This document shows, in pieces, positions 6,236 to 13,572 of a stretch of 17,600 nt of DNA; the stretch's first letter is position 1; every line of letters begins with the position of its first letter. Below the pieces are notes generated by a model. That model was not told the origin of the DNA. It made no database searches and worked only from the letters and a program-made list of their open reading frames with translations. This stretch comes from Pseudomonadota bacterium (GTDB lineage Bacteria > Pseudomonadota > Alphaproteobacteria > UBA9219 > RGZA01): positions 1 to 17,600 of the forward strand of contig JACQAB010000120.1 in NCBI GenBank assembly GCA_016195205.1, in the 5' to 3' direction. The translations under genes were made by a program, and so were the position numbers.

Positions 6236-6503
6236 GGGGCTGTTTTCTTAAATAGCATGAGGTTCTGTTTGCCTAAGATTTCGATATGCCAGGAAGCGAG
6301 CGACGGCGTGGCAGGCCCCACGCCGAGCGAAGCTGACGCCGCAGATCGAAATCTTAGGCAAACCCTTTCGGGCGCGGCAAAATCATCGCCCGGCGTCTTC
6401 AGAAAGCTTGGCCGTAGTTCCGGCTACGACCGGCGCTTTCTTCATAGCCGGATCGATGATTTTGCTACGCGCAGAACCCATGTTATTTAGGAAAACAGAC
6501 CCC
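6236..6503. repeat. Multi-hairpin palindromic element folding as a three-way junction
   Basis: Outer arms 6236-6267 and 6472-6503 pair over about 32 bases (GGGG..TGTTTTC..TAAATA.CATG..GGTTCTG) with few mismatches. They enclose two inner hairpins. Hairpin 1 has a perfect 19-base stem (GTTTGCCTAAGATTTCGAT at 6267-6285 with 6345-6363), capped by CGGCGTGG/CCACGCCG (6304-6311 with 6318-6325). Hairpin 2 has GCAAAATCATCG/CGATGATTTTGC (6377-6388 with 6454-6465), GAAAGC/GCTTTC (6402-6407 with 6435-6440) and GGCCGTAG/CTACGACC (6410-6417 with 6424-6431). It starts immediately after the fliP stop and ends 3 bases before the next start codon. Any ORF inside it is treated as spurious. It may also act as a terminator or RNA-processing site. 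Confidence 0.88.
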
Positions 6504-6506
6504 ATC

Positions 6507-7358
6507 ATGCGCGAGGTCATCGAACTTGATCCGGCGTGGTCCCATTCCATCTTTCAGTCGTTTTACATTTTACCCGAGCGCCGCGGCCTTTACCCCAACC
6601 GCGTTTTTGTGCGCAAAACCGGCGCGGGGCCCGAGCTTTTTTTTGAAACCAATTCCTGGGGCCTGAAGGGCCCCGAACCCGATGGCACCAAGCCGGTGTT
6701 GGCCGTGTGGGGGGATTCCGTGGTGTTCGGCCACGGCCGTTCGTGGGTAGAGATGTTAAACGACATTCAATCCAACCTTTGCGCGTTGAATGGCGGGCTG
6801 GAGGGGGATGATCCGGTTAACATCCTGCGCCGCATGTGGGAAGCCAACCAGGCGTACAAGGTTGATGTGAATATTTATTTTCCCGGCTGGCACGCGCGGC
6901 CCGGCTATGCCTGCGATCCGCCCAGTGATTGGATGCCCAACCCCATGCTGGCGGATATTTTACCGAAAGTGATCGAGCAAAAAATGCCCGGCAAATTTAT
7001 TTTATGCACGGTGCCGATCTGGCTCACTCCTGCGATGATGCAACAAGACGTGCCGGCCTATTTTCATCCGGAGGGAAACATTACCGACACCTATTTCGCT
7101 TTCTGGGGAAACCTGACTTACGGCAAAGATCTTGTCTTGAACATTTACCGGTATATGAGCGAGCGCAATGATATTGTGCGTGGCATGGCTTCCAAATACG
7201 GCGTGAGTCTTATTGACCTCGACAAGCGGTTTGCATTTTCCACCATGGAGAAGATCAGAGAATATTTCTTCGATCTTTGCCATTTTCGGCCTGCGATTTA
7301 TGGAGAATTAAGCCAGATTCTGCTGGATGAACTGAAGCGCCTTAAGGTGCTGACATGA
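6507..7358 (+). CDS. SGNH/GDSL-hydrolase-like protein
   Basis: With start at 6507 the product has 283 residues. It shows the SGNH blocks: block I VLAVWGDSVVFGHG with nucleophile Ser71, block II as NGGLEGDDPVNILRRM (Asn95/Gly100), and block V as FFDLCHF with Asp256 and His259. Block III (usually GxND) is not recognisable; VNIYFPGWHARPGY occupies the area. Such enzymes cleave or transfer ester-linked groups such as acetyl on sugars; the substrate is unknown. It is followed by two tiny membrane ORFs and a NodU-type carbamoyltransferase, a neighbourhood seen in glycan and natural-product modification loci. The start is uncertain: upstream in-frame ATGs (6408, 6480) lie in the palindromic element, and the ATG at 6507 has only AGGA 14 bases away. 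Confidence 0.75.
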   Translation: MREVIELDPAWSHSIFQSFYILPERRGLYPNRVFVRKTGAGPELFFETNSWGLKGPEPDGTKPVLAVWGDSVVFGHGRSWVEMLNDIQSNLCALNGGLEGDDPVNILRRMWEANQAYKVDVNIYFPGWHARPGYACDPPSDWMPNPMLADILPKVIEQKMPGKFILCTVPIWLTPAMMQQDVPAYFHPEGNITDTYFAFWGNLTYGKDLVLNIYRYMSERNDIVRGMASKYGVSLIDLDKRFAFSTMEKIREYFFDLCHFRPAIYGELSQILLDELKRLKVLT

Positions 7359-7501
7359 TCGCCCTTCTTATTCTTCTTCTTTTCGGTGGATTGGCTGCTT
7401 TCATGCTGGTTTTCGGCCTGCCGCTTTACTGCGCGCTGCTGGTAAAAACTAAAGTCGCCGCGTGCAAGGATGATTCCATCGTCACCTATCCTCTGGCCTG
7501 A
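7355..7501 (+). CDS. 48-residue putative membrane protein
   Basis: A short ORF starting with an ATGA overlap with the hydrolase gene and preceded by AAGGTG about 6 bases upstream. It starts MIALLILLLFGGLAAFMLVF and continues GLPLYCALLVKT, so about 30 of 48 residues form one long or two short hydrophobic helices, followed by a polar tail KVAACKDDSIVTYPLA. Small membrane proteins (DUF5989 and SxtJ types) accompany NodU-like carbamoyltransferases in many bacteria; this one has a similar position but I cannot match its sequence to either family. The tight coupling and Shine-Dalgarno argue that it is translated. Confidence 0.6.
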   Translation: MIALLILLLFGGLAAFMLVFGLPLYCALLVKTKVAACKDDSIVTYPLA

Positions 7502-7502
7502 C

Positions 7503-7598
7503 ATGAACTCAACCTTGTTCCGGATTTTTTATGTGTTGCTGGGCCCGGCGGCGTGGCTGCTTCGCCAGTTGCGCCGTGGCGGCTGGCGTTTTTCGTAA
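7503..7598 (+). CDS. 31-residue putative membrane peptide
   Basis: The ATG follows the stop of the 48-residue ORF by one base, and its TAA lies 7 bases before the carbamoyltransferase start. The sequence has a hydrophobic helix (LFRIFYVLLGPAAWLLRQL) and a basic end (RRGGWRFS), like a single-pass protein held by the positive-inside rule. No family is recognised. The packing TGA-C-ATG upstream and the TAAGG reused as the next gene's Shine-Dalgarno suggest translational coupling, but a chance ORF of this length cannot be excluded. Confidence 0.45.
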   Translation: MNSTLFRIFYVLLGPAAWLLRQLRRGGWRFS

Positions 7599-7605
7599 GG
7601 TCTCC

Positions 7606-9291
7606 ATGCGTGTGCTTGGACTCTCCTGCTATTACCACGATGCCGCCGCCGCGCTGGTGGAGGACGGCAAAATTGTTTTCGCCGTGCAGGAAGAACGCTT
7701 AAGCCGTAACAAGCACGATTCCGGTTTTCCGGTGCGCGCGGTGGCCCGCGCCATGGAATATGGGCGCTGTCATATTCAGGACATCGACGCGATTGCGTTT
7801 TACGAACAGCCGGAAGTGAAGCTGAAGCGGCTGTGGCAGCAAACGCTGCTGGACTGGCCGCATAGCTGGGGGTTGTTTTCCGAGGAAATCCCGCGTTTTT
7901 TTCATCATAAGTTGCCCATCGAGGCGCAGATTCGCCAGCATTTGGATTACAAGGGGCGCGTGGTGCTGAACGAGCATCATGCCAGCCACGCGGCCTCGGC
8001 ATTCTTCACCTCGCCGTTTGAGCGCGCGCTGGTGGTGACGATGGACGGCGTGGGCGAGTTTGAAACGCTGACGGTGTATCTAGGCGAAGGCAACCGGCTG
8101 ACGAAAATAAAATCGGTGCATTTCCCTGACAGCCTTGGCCTGCTTTATTCCGTCATCACCGCCTATCTGGGCTTCGAGGTGAATGAAGGTGAATATAAAG
8201 TGATGGGCCTTGCGCCCTATGGCCAGCCGCGCATGCTGGATAAAATTCTTGGCCCGGTGCTGCAGCTGCTGCCCGACGGTTCTTTCACGCTGAACCAGAA
8301 ATTTTTCCGTTTTTCGGACAAGGCCTGCCATTTCACTCCGGCTTTGGTTCGGCATTTGGGCCTGCCGCCGCGCCGCAAGGACGATGCCATGACACAGGAT
8401 TGGCAAGACCTGGCCGCCAGCATGCAAAAAGCACTGGAAGAGGCGCTGGCGCACATCATCGCGCCGCTGATCAAGCAATACGGCCTCCGCGATTTCTGCT
8501 TTGCCGGCGGCGTGGCGCTGAACTGCACGGCAAACGCCGATTTGATAAGGCGCTTTAATATCCGCAGCTATATTCACCCCGCGGCGGGCGATGCTGGCGG
8601 GGCGCTGGGCGCGGCTTTGGCCGTGGCGATGCGCGAAAAAGAAAAGGCGCCCGTCTATCGTTATCCGTTCACGCCTTACCTGGGCACGGAATCTTCTCCG
8701 GCGCTGATTGAATTCACCCTGAAGCAGTCGCAGGTTCCATTCCGCAAAAGCGCGAATGTGGCCGAGGAACTTGCCGCGAAGCTGGAGCAGGGCCAGGTGG
8801 TTTCCATCGTGCATAGGCGCGAGGAATGGGGGCCAAGGGCGTTGGGCGCGCGCAGCATTCTGGCCGACCCGCGCAAGGCGGAGATGAAAGATCATTTGAA
8901 TGCGAAGATAAAGTTCCGTGAGGAATTCCGCCCCTTCGCGCCGGTGGTGATGGCCGAGCATTACGGCGAGTATTTTGAGGAATTGGGCATGAAAGACGCC
9001 CCTTTCATGCTTTATACGCATAAGGTGAAAAAGCCCGAAGCTATCCCGGCTGTCACGCATGCCGACGCCACGGCGCGGGTGCAAACCGTAAGCCGAGAAC
9101 AAAACGCCTATTATTACGATATTCTAGCGGCGTTTTATAAACGCACCGGCGTGCCGGTTCTTATAAACACCTCGTTCAATCTCAAGGGCGAGCCGATGGT
9201 CTCTTCGCCCAGCGACGCGCTGAAAACCTTCTTCGCCTCGGGTATCGATTGCCTGGCGATGGAAGATTATATCGTCGAAAAAGGAAATTAG
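7606..9291 (+). CDS. NodU/CmcH-family O-carbamoyltransferase
   Basis: Enzymes of this family (NodU, CmcH, TobZ) use carbamoyl phosphate and ATP to carbamoylate a hydroxyl on a sugar or secondary metabolite. From ATG 7606 (AAGG 5 bases upstream) the protein has 561 residues and both domains. The Kae1-like N-terminal domain has GLSCYYHDAAAALVEDGKI, the metal-binding-type motif NEHHASHAASAFF (residues 122-134), MDGVGEF (Asp147), FAGGVALN (299-306) and GDAGGALGAAL (Asp329). The C-terminal domain has REEWGPRALGARSILADPR (405-423), EFRPFAPVV and NTSFNLKGEPMV (521-532). An upstream in-frame ATG at 7531 is rejected because the family begins at MRVLGLSCYYHD. Substrate is unknown; proximity to flagellar genes allows, but does not show, a role in flagellar glycan modification. 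Confidence 0.93.
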   Translation: MRVLGLSCYYHDAAAALVEDGKIVFAVQEERLSRNKHDSGFPVRAVARAMEYGRCHIQDIDAIAFYEQPEVKLKRLWQQTLLDWPHSWGLFSEEIPRFFHHKLPIEAQIRQHLDYKGRVVLNEHHASHAASAFFTSPFERALVVTMDGVGEFETLTVYLGEGNRLTKIKSVHFPDSLGLLYSVITAYLGFEVNEGEYKVMGLAPYGQPRMLDKILGPVLQLLPDGSFTLNQKFFRFSDKACHFTPALVRHLGLPPRRKDDAMTQDWQDLAASMQKALEEALAHIIAPLIKQYGLRDFCFAGGVALNCTANADLIRRFNIRSYIHPAAGDAGGALGAALAVAMREKEKAPVYRYPFTPYLGTESSPALIEFTLKQSQVPFRKSANVAEELAAKLEQGQVVSIVHRREEWGPRALGARSILADPRKAEMKDHLNAKIKFREEFRPFAPVVMAEHYGEYFEELGMKDAPFMLYTHKVKKPEAIPAVTHADATARVQTVSREQNAYYYDILAAFYKRTGVPVLINTSFNLKGEPMVSSPSDALKTFFASGIDCLAMEDYIVEKGN

Positions 9292-9293
9292 TT

Positions 9294-10289
9294 TTATTCG
9301 AGGCCGGCGCGCGCGAGTTCCCTTGCCCTCTGCCGGGTGTTTCGCACGCGACCGCCGAGGGGCATGCGCTGGGCTTCGTCGAAAATTTCTCCAACATCTT
9401 CGGCAAGGCGCTCTGCGGGATCAATAATCTCTGGATCGGCGAGAGGGCTGCCCTGCGTTTCAACCAGATCGTCGTAATAATCGCCCAGCAGCCTTCTCAA
9501 ATGCCGGTGAATTAAAGCAGGCTTGTCACTGGCAGAGTCTTTTTCGGGAATAAACCTATGGTCGTTCGCTGGAAGGTCCAGCGCCAGCTTTTGAAAGAAC
9601 GTGGAGAACTCAAATTTTTCTTTTTTAAGCCGGTCGATAAAAAGTTCTACAAGCCGCGCGTCACGCGGATCTTTAAAAATTCCATAGCGCTGGTACAGGC
9701 TGAACTGCTTGATGGCGGCGGCCAAGGCGGCGGGGTTTTTGACGCCAGTGCAGGTTTTCACTGCTTCCTTGATTTGGGCTGCGGTATAGGGCCCGTTGAA
9801 TTCTTCTTTCAGCGCCCGGTCGATACGGTCGGCCATGTGGCGGCGAAGTGGGACAAAACGTGCGCGGTCCTTGGGGTGAAGAAAGGTAGCGAAAAGGTCG
9901 AAGGCGCTAAGGCGCTCGGGTGCGGCCCAGAATCGGCCAGAGTCAAAAGCCTCGGCTTGGCTGTCTACATGCGCCAGCCTTAAGGCCAGTTCTTCTGGAC
10001 TTTTAAGCGCGGAGGTATCCAGAAAAACAAGCCCCGAATAATGTCCTTTGAACGTGTTGGAATACAGACTGCTCTGGTACAACTGTTCACAGCGCTGATG
10101 CACGCAGTTTACAACGTTCCTCGGAAAAGCGGTTAAGTCCCATTCGCTCAGCCCCTTGTGAAAGGCGGGGAGAATGTAATTACCGGCCAGGGGCGCAAGT
10201 CCGGCGTCAATTTTCGCGAGAACTTCCTCGCGCGCCTGAAAAATAATGCGCGCGGCCTCTAAATAGCGTGGGTCTATAGACGGTGTCAT
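9294..10289 (-). CDS. Protein of unknown function, 331 residues
   Basis: I do not recognise this protein. It is soluble-looking, highly charged and mostly helical, with no signal peptide or membrane segment. Visible landmarks are RYLEAARIIFQAREEVLAKI, an aromatic/Cys segment RNVVNCVHQRCEQLYQSSLY, FHKGLSEWDLTAFP, LSAFDLFATFLHPKDRARFV, and a basic C-terminus RVRNTRQRARELARAG. It converges on the carbamoyltransferase with only 2 bases between stop codons. The 73 bases upstream (10290-10362) separate it from gcvPB and could hold its promoter, though the ATG lacks a clear Shine-Dalgarno. The length, absence of in-frame stops and neighbour-like codon choice support a real gene. Confidence 0.75.
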   Translation of the reverse strand: MTPSIDPRYLEAARIIFQAREEVLAKIDAGLAPLAGNYILPAFHKGLSEWDLTAFPRNVVNCVHQRCEQLYQSSLYSNTFKGHYSGLVFLDTSALKSPEELALRLAHVDSQAEAFDSGRFWAAPERLSAFDLFATFLHPKDRARFVPLRRHMADRIDRALKEEFNGPYTAAQIKEAVKTCTGVKNPAALAAAIKQFSLYQRYGIFKDPRDARLVELFIDRLKKEKFEFSTFFQKLALDLPANDHRFIPEKDSASDKPALIHRHLRRLLGDYYDDLVETQGSPLADPEIIDPAERLAEDVGEIFDEAQRMPLGGRVRNTRQRARELARAGLE

Positions 10290-10362
10290 TTACGCAATAA
10301 ATAGCCGCGAAATCGGGTAACAGGAATACTTAAAATACTTTCAGGGTTTTGAATGGCGGATT

Positions 10363-11756
10363 TTAAGCCTTTTTCCACCTTAACACCGGCTGCCGTGCGG
10401 CGCGGGTTTCATCCAGGCGGCGGCGCGGGGTGGTGTAGGGCGAACCCTGGAAAAATTCCTTCTCGCCGTTCTTGGCGCGGGTGGCGAATTCGCGCAGCAC
10501 GGCAATGAAGCCGTCCAGTGTTTCCTTGCTTTCGGTTTCGGTGGGCTCGATGAGGAACGCGCCGTGGACCACCAGCGGGAAATACATGGTCATAGGGTGA
10601 TAGCCACGATCGAGCAGCGCCTTGGCGATATCCAGCGTGGTGACGCCAGTGTCTTTCAGGAAGCGGTCGTCGAACAGGGCTTCGTGCATGCAGGGGCCGT
10701 TATCGAACGGCGCGCTCATCACATCTTTCAGCGAAGCCAGGATGTAATTGGCGTTCAGCACGGCATCGCCCGACACCTGATGCAGCCCGTCGGCGCCGTG
10801 GCTTAGCATATAAGTGAGGGCGCGGGTGAACATGCCCATCTGTCCCTGGAAGGCGCGCAACCGTCCGAAGGGTTTCACGCCGTCTTTCACGGCGGTGGAT
10901 TCATCTTCCACCAGAACCAGTCTGCCGCCCTCCTGCTTCACGTAAGGCAGCGGCACATAGGCGGCGAGGCGTTCCGAGAACACCACGGGCCCGGCACCCG
11001 GCCCGCCGCCGCCATGCGGGGTGGAGAAGGTTTTGTGCAGATTGATGTGCATGACATCCATGCCGAGGTCCGCCGGGCGCACGCGGCCCACCAGCGCGTT
11101 GTAATTCGCGCGCCGCGGGCATTGGCGGGAATGGATTCCACCGTGAAGCCAAGCGCCGCCGCCGAAGCCGGGTTGGTGCCGTGAGCGGATTCCGGCACCA
11201 GAACTTTTTTGCGGTCTTCCCCGCGCGCGGCCAGGGCGGCCTTGATCGCACTCATGCCGCAAAACTCGCCATGCGCGCCGGCGGCGGGATTCAGCGTGAT
11301 GGCCTTCATGCCGGTCAGCTTCAACAGCCAGTCGGAAAGCTGGTTCATCACTTCCAGCGCGCCCTGAACCGACGAGGTGGGCTGCAGCGGGTGGATATCG
11401 GCGAAGCCCGCCATGCGCGCCACTTTTTCATTCAGGCGCGGATTGTGCTTCATGGTGCATGAGCCCAGCGGATAAAACGCCGTGTCGATGCCATAGTTTT
11501 TCTGCGACAGGCGCGTGTAGTGGCGCACCATTTGCGGTTCGCTTAAATCGGGCAGGCCGATTTCCTCGCGCGGCTTCAACTGGCCAAGGCGCAGGGTAGT
11601 TGTTTTCGGCTCGGCCAGATCAACGCCCACGCGGCCCTTCACGCCGATTTCAAAAATCAGCGGTTCTTCATGAATCATGCCCGACGGCATGGTGGCGGGC
11701 TCATCGGCAACAACGATTTCCGGCTGGGTTTTGCGGGCGGCGTTGGCAGGAGTCAT
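10363..11756 (-). pseudogene. gcvPB: Glycine decarboxylase subunit 2 (GcvPB), internal deletion and frameshift
   Basis: GcvPB is the PLP-binding half of the split P-protein of the glycine cleavage system. The first frame (start 11756) encodes about 215 normal residues, including DTAFYPLGSCTMKHNPRLNE and VPESAHGTNPASAAALGF, up to SIPANARG. Then it reads into unrelated sequence ending at 10938. A second frame resumes at ANYNALVGRVRPADLG (from 11109) and continues through HINLHKTFSTPHGGGGPG, which carries the PLP lysine, to the normal C-terminus at 10363. Intact family members have about 50 residues between ANARG and GANYNA, including the NPNT-(C/L)-GLFE segment; none are present here. The junction lies at about 11107-11114. 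About 148-151 bases are missing, shifting the frame. Either a true pseudogene or an assembly error. Confidence 0.9.
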
Positions 11757-13102
11757 TTCAACTCCTCTTTCAGGCCGGTGGCCAGCGCTTCGATATCGCT
11801 ACTTTGTGTCATCTCAGTACAGGCGACCAGCAGCAGGTTCGCCACCTCTTTATTCGACGGATCAAGTCGCGAGGCTGGCACGCCAGCCAGAATCTTCTTC
11901 TGCGCCAGGTTCTCAACCACTGGCGCGGCGGGTTTGGAAAGCTGCAGCGTGAATTCGTTGAAGAAACCGTCATTCAGCAGCTTCACGCCGGGCACTTTGC
12001 CCAGGATATCAGCGGCCTCAATGGCCTTGGCGTGGTTGAGGCGCGCCAGCTTCTTCAGCCCCGTTTCACCCAGCAGCGTCAGATGCATGGAAAAGCCCAG
12101 CGCGCACAGCACCGAGCTAGTGCAGATGTTGCTGGTGGCCTTTTCGCGGCGAATATGCTGCTCGCGCGTGGAAAGAGTCAGCACAAAGCCGCGCTTGCCG
12201 TCGGCGTCCACCGTCATGCCGCACAACCGGCCCGGCATCTGGCGAATGTAAGCTTCCTTGGTGGCAAATAACCCCACATAAGGCCCGCCGAAATTCATGG
12301 CATTGCCGACGGACTGGCCTTCGGCCACCACGATGTCGGCACCCATCGAGCCGGGCGAAGGCAGCAGGCCGAACGAAACCGTTTCCGTCACCGCCACCAC
12401 CAGCAGCGCGCCCTTGGCCTGGCAGGTTTTGGCGAGAGCGGACAGATCATGCCCGCGGCCCCACACGTCGGGGTTCTGCACCACGACGCAGGCGGTGGAG
12501 TCATCAATCTGCTTTTCCAGGTTTTCAGGATGAAGGATGGAAGCGGGATTGCTCACCACTTCAAACGCGCCAAGCCTGGCGTGGGTTTGCACAATATCGC
12601 GGTAATGCGGATGCAGCCCGCCGGAAAGCAGCGCGCGAGGGCGCTTGGTAAGACGTGCGGCCATCATCACCGCTTCGGCGGTGCCAGTAGAACCGTCATA
12701 CATCGAGGCATTCGCCACGTCCATGCCGGTCAGCAGCGCGACTTGTGTTTGGAATTCGAACAGGAATTGCAGGGTGCCCTGGCTAACTTCCGGCTGATAG
12801 GGCGTGTAGGAAGTTAAAAACTCGCCACGCGTCAAAAGCTGGTCGACCGAGGCCGGAACATGGTGGTGGTACGCCCCCGCGCCGCAGAAGAAAGGCGCCG
12901 ATCCGGCCGCGATGTTGCGCGCCGCCAGGGCAGCCATGTGGCGTTCGACCTCGATCTCGCCCTGATGCATGGGAAGGTCATAAACCGGGCCGTCAAGATG
13001 CGCCACTTCGGGCACGTCGCGGAACAGATCATCGACGCTTTTCGTGCCGATGGTTTGCAGCATCGCCGCGCGTTCAGAGTTGGTAAGAGGCAGATAGCGC
13101 AT
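11753..13102 (-). CDS. gcvPA: Glycine dehydrogenase (decarboxylating) subunit 1
   Basis: GcvPA is the N-terminal half of the split P-protein, which decarboxylates glycine and passes the aminomethyl group to lipoyl-GcvH. The 449-residue protein is full length. Typical patterns are MRYLPLTNSERAAMLQTIG at the start, FFCGAGAYHHHVPASVDQLL, SYTPYQPEVSQGTLQFLFEF, ANASMYDGSTGTAEAVMMAA, PSPGSMGADIVVAEGQSVG and THE-like REQHIRREKATSNICTS. Its stop overlaps the gcvPB start by 4 bases (ATGA). Upstream, the gap to gcvH is filled by an octamer hairpin that ends just before the ATG; no Shine-Dalgarno is visible. With gcvPB broken, this subunit would have no functional partner unless another copy exists. Confidence 0.97.
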   Translation of the reverse strand: MRYLPLTNSERAAMLQTIGTKSVDDLFRDVPEVAHLDGPVYDLPMHQGEIEVERHMAALAARNIAAGSAPFFCGAGAYHHHVPASVDQLLTRGEFLTSYTPYQPEVSQGTLQFLFEFQTQVALLTGMDVANASMYDGSTGTAEAVMMAARLTKRPRALLSGGLHPHYRDIVQTHARLGAFEVVSNPASILHPENLEKQIDDSTACVVVQNPDVWGRGHDLSALAKTCQAKGALLVVAVTETVSFGLLPSPGSMGADIVVAEGQSVGNAMNFGGPYVGLFATKEAYIRQMPGRLCGMTVDADGKRGFVLTLSTREQHIRREKATSNICTSSVLCALGFSMHLTLLGETGLKKLARLNHAKAIEAADILGKVPGVKLLNDGFFNEFTLQLSKPAAPVVENLAQKKILAGVPASRLDPSNKEVANLLLVACTEMTQSSDIEALATGLKEELK

Positions 13103-13111
13103 TTATATTAG

Positions 13112-13190
13112 GGTTCGGAGGTCCGAGGGTTTGGAGGTTCGAAGTTGAAAATTGTTTCTTCGAACCTTCGCGCCTCCGAACCTGCGAACC
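13112..13190. repeat. Hairpin with arms made of tandem degenerate octamers (copy 2)
   Basis: On the plus strand the left arm reads GGTTCGGA, GGTCCGAG, GGTTTGGA, GGTTCGAA (13112-13143). After a 15-base spacer the right arm reads TTCGAACC, TTCGCGCC, TCCGAACC, TGCGAACC (13159-13190). About 24 of 32 positions pair by eye, and the innermost octamer pair is perfect. The last base falls in the gcvH stop codon (13190-13192), and the element ends about 9 bases before the gcvPA start. It has the same architecture, unit length and intercistronic placement as the element at 996-1090. Confidence 0.8.
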
Positions 13191-13558
13191 TATTCTCCCG
13201 TATGTTTTTTATAAGCCGCATCGTCCATTAGTGCATTAAATTCGTTCGAATTCGCAACCTTTAATTTGAAGAACCAGCCTTTATCCTGTGGACTGGAATT
13301 AATAAGTGAAGGATCGTTTTTCAAGGCGGTGTTAACTTCCACCACTTCGCCGGAAAGGGGGGCGTAAACGTCGGAGGCAGCTTTTACCGATTCCACCACC
13401 GCGGCTTCCTTGCCCTGGCCTACTTTCTTGCCGACTTCAGGCAGTTCCACGTAAACAATGTCGCCCAACGCATTCTGCGCGTAATGGGTAATGCCGATGA
13501 TGGCGGTGCCGTTGTCCAGCTTGGCCCATTCGTGGTCTTTGGTGAATTTTACGGTCAT
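13190..13558 (-). CDS. gcvH: Glycine cleavage system H protein
   Basis: GcvH is the lipoyl-carrying shuttle protein of the glycine cleavage system. The 122-residue product starts MTVKFTKDHEWAKLDNGTAI, the expected H-protein start. It has ALGDIVYVELPEVGKKV and the lipoylation site VVESVKAASDVYAPLSGEVV with Lys59, and ends NALMDDAAYKKHTGE after WFFKLKVANSNEF. A TTG at 13576 would add six residues. The ATG at 13558 is chosen because AGGAG lies 7 bases upstream and family members begin here. The gene starts 14 bases after the gcvT stop. Confidence 0.97.
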   Translation of the reverse strand: MTVKFTKDHEWAKLDNGTAIIGITHYAQNALGDIVYVELPEVGKKVGQGKEAAVVESVKAASDVYAPLSGEVVEVNTALKNDPSLINSSPQDKGWFFKLKVANSNEFNALMDDAAYKKHTGE

Positions 13559-13565
13559 GTTTTTT

Positions 13566-13570
13566 CTCCT
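13566..13570 (-). promoter_or_regulatory. Shine-Dalgarno that fixes the gcvH start
   Basis: AGGAG on the minus strand lies 7 bases before the ATG at 13558. The alternative TTG start at 13576 would place this motif inside the coding sequence. Confidence 0.85.
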
Positions 13571-13572
13571 GA

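Noticed and set aside
6257..6490. 77-codon plus-strand ORF between fliP and the hydrolase
   Set aside because: It lies wholly inside the multi-hairpin element and its residues simply translate the inverted arms; no Shine-Dalgarno or family match.
10938..11110. Reading the gcvPB first-frame tail as a genuine alternative C-terminus
   Set aside because: After ANARG the frame becomes Arg/Ala/Pro/Trp-rich antisense-like sequence, while the other frame carries conserved GcvPB including the PLP lysine region; a frameshift is the simpler reading.
11600..12271. Long plus-strand ORFs opposite gcvPA/gcvPB (223 and 193 codons)
   Set aside because: They are mutually overlapping antisense frames of well-conserved gcvPA and gcvPB sequence with no family resemblance.
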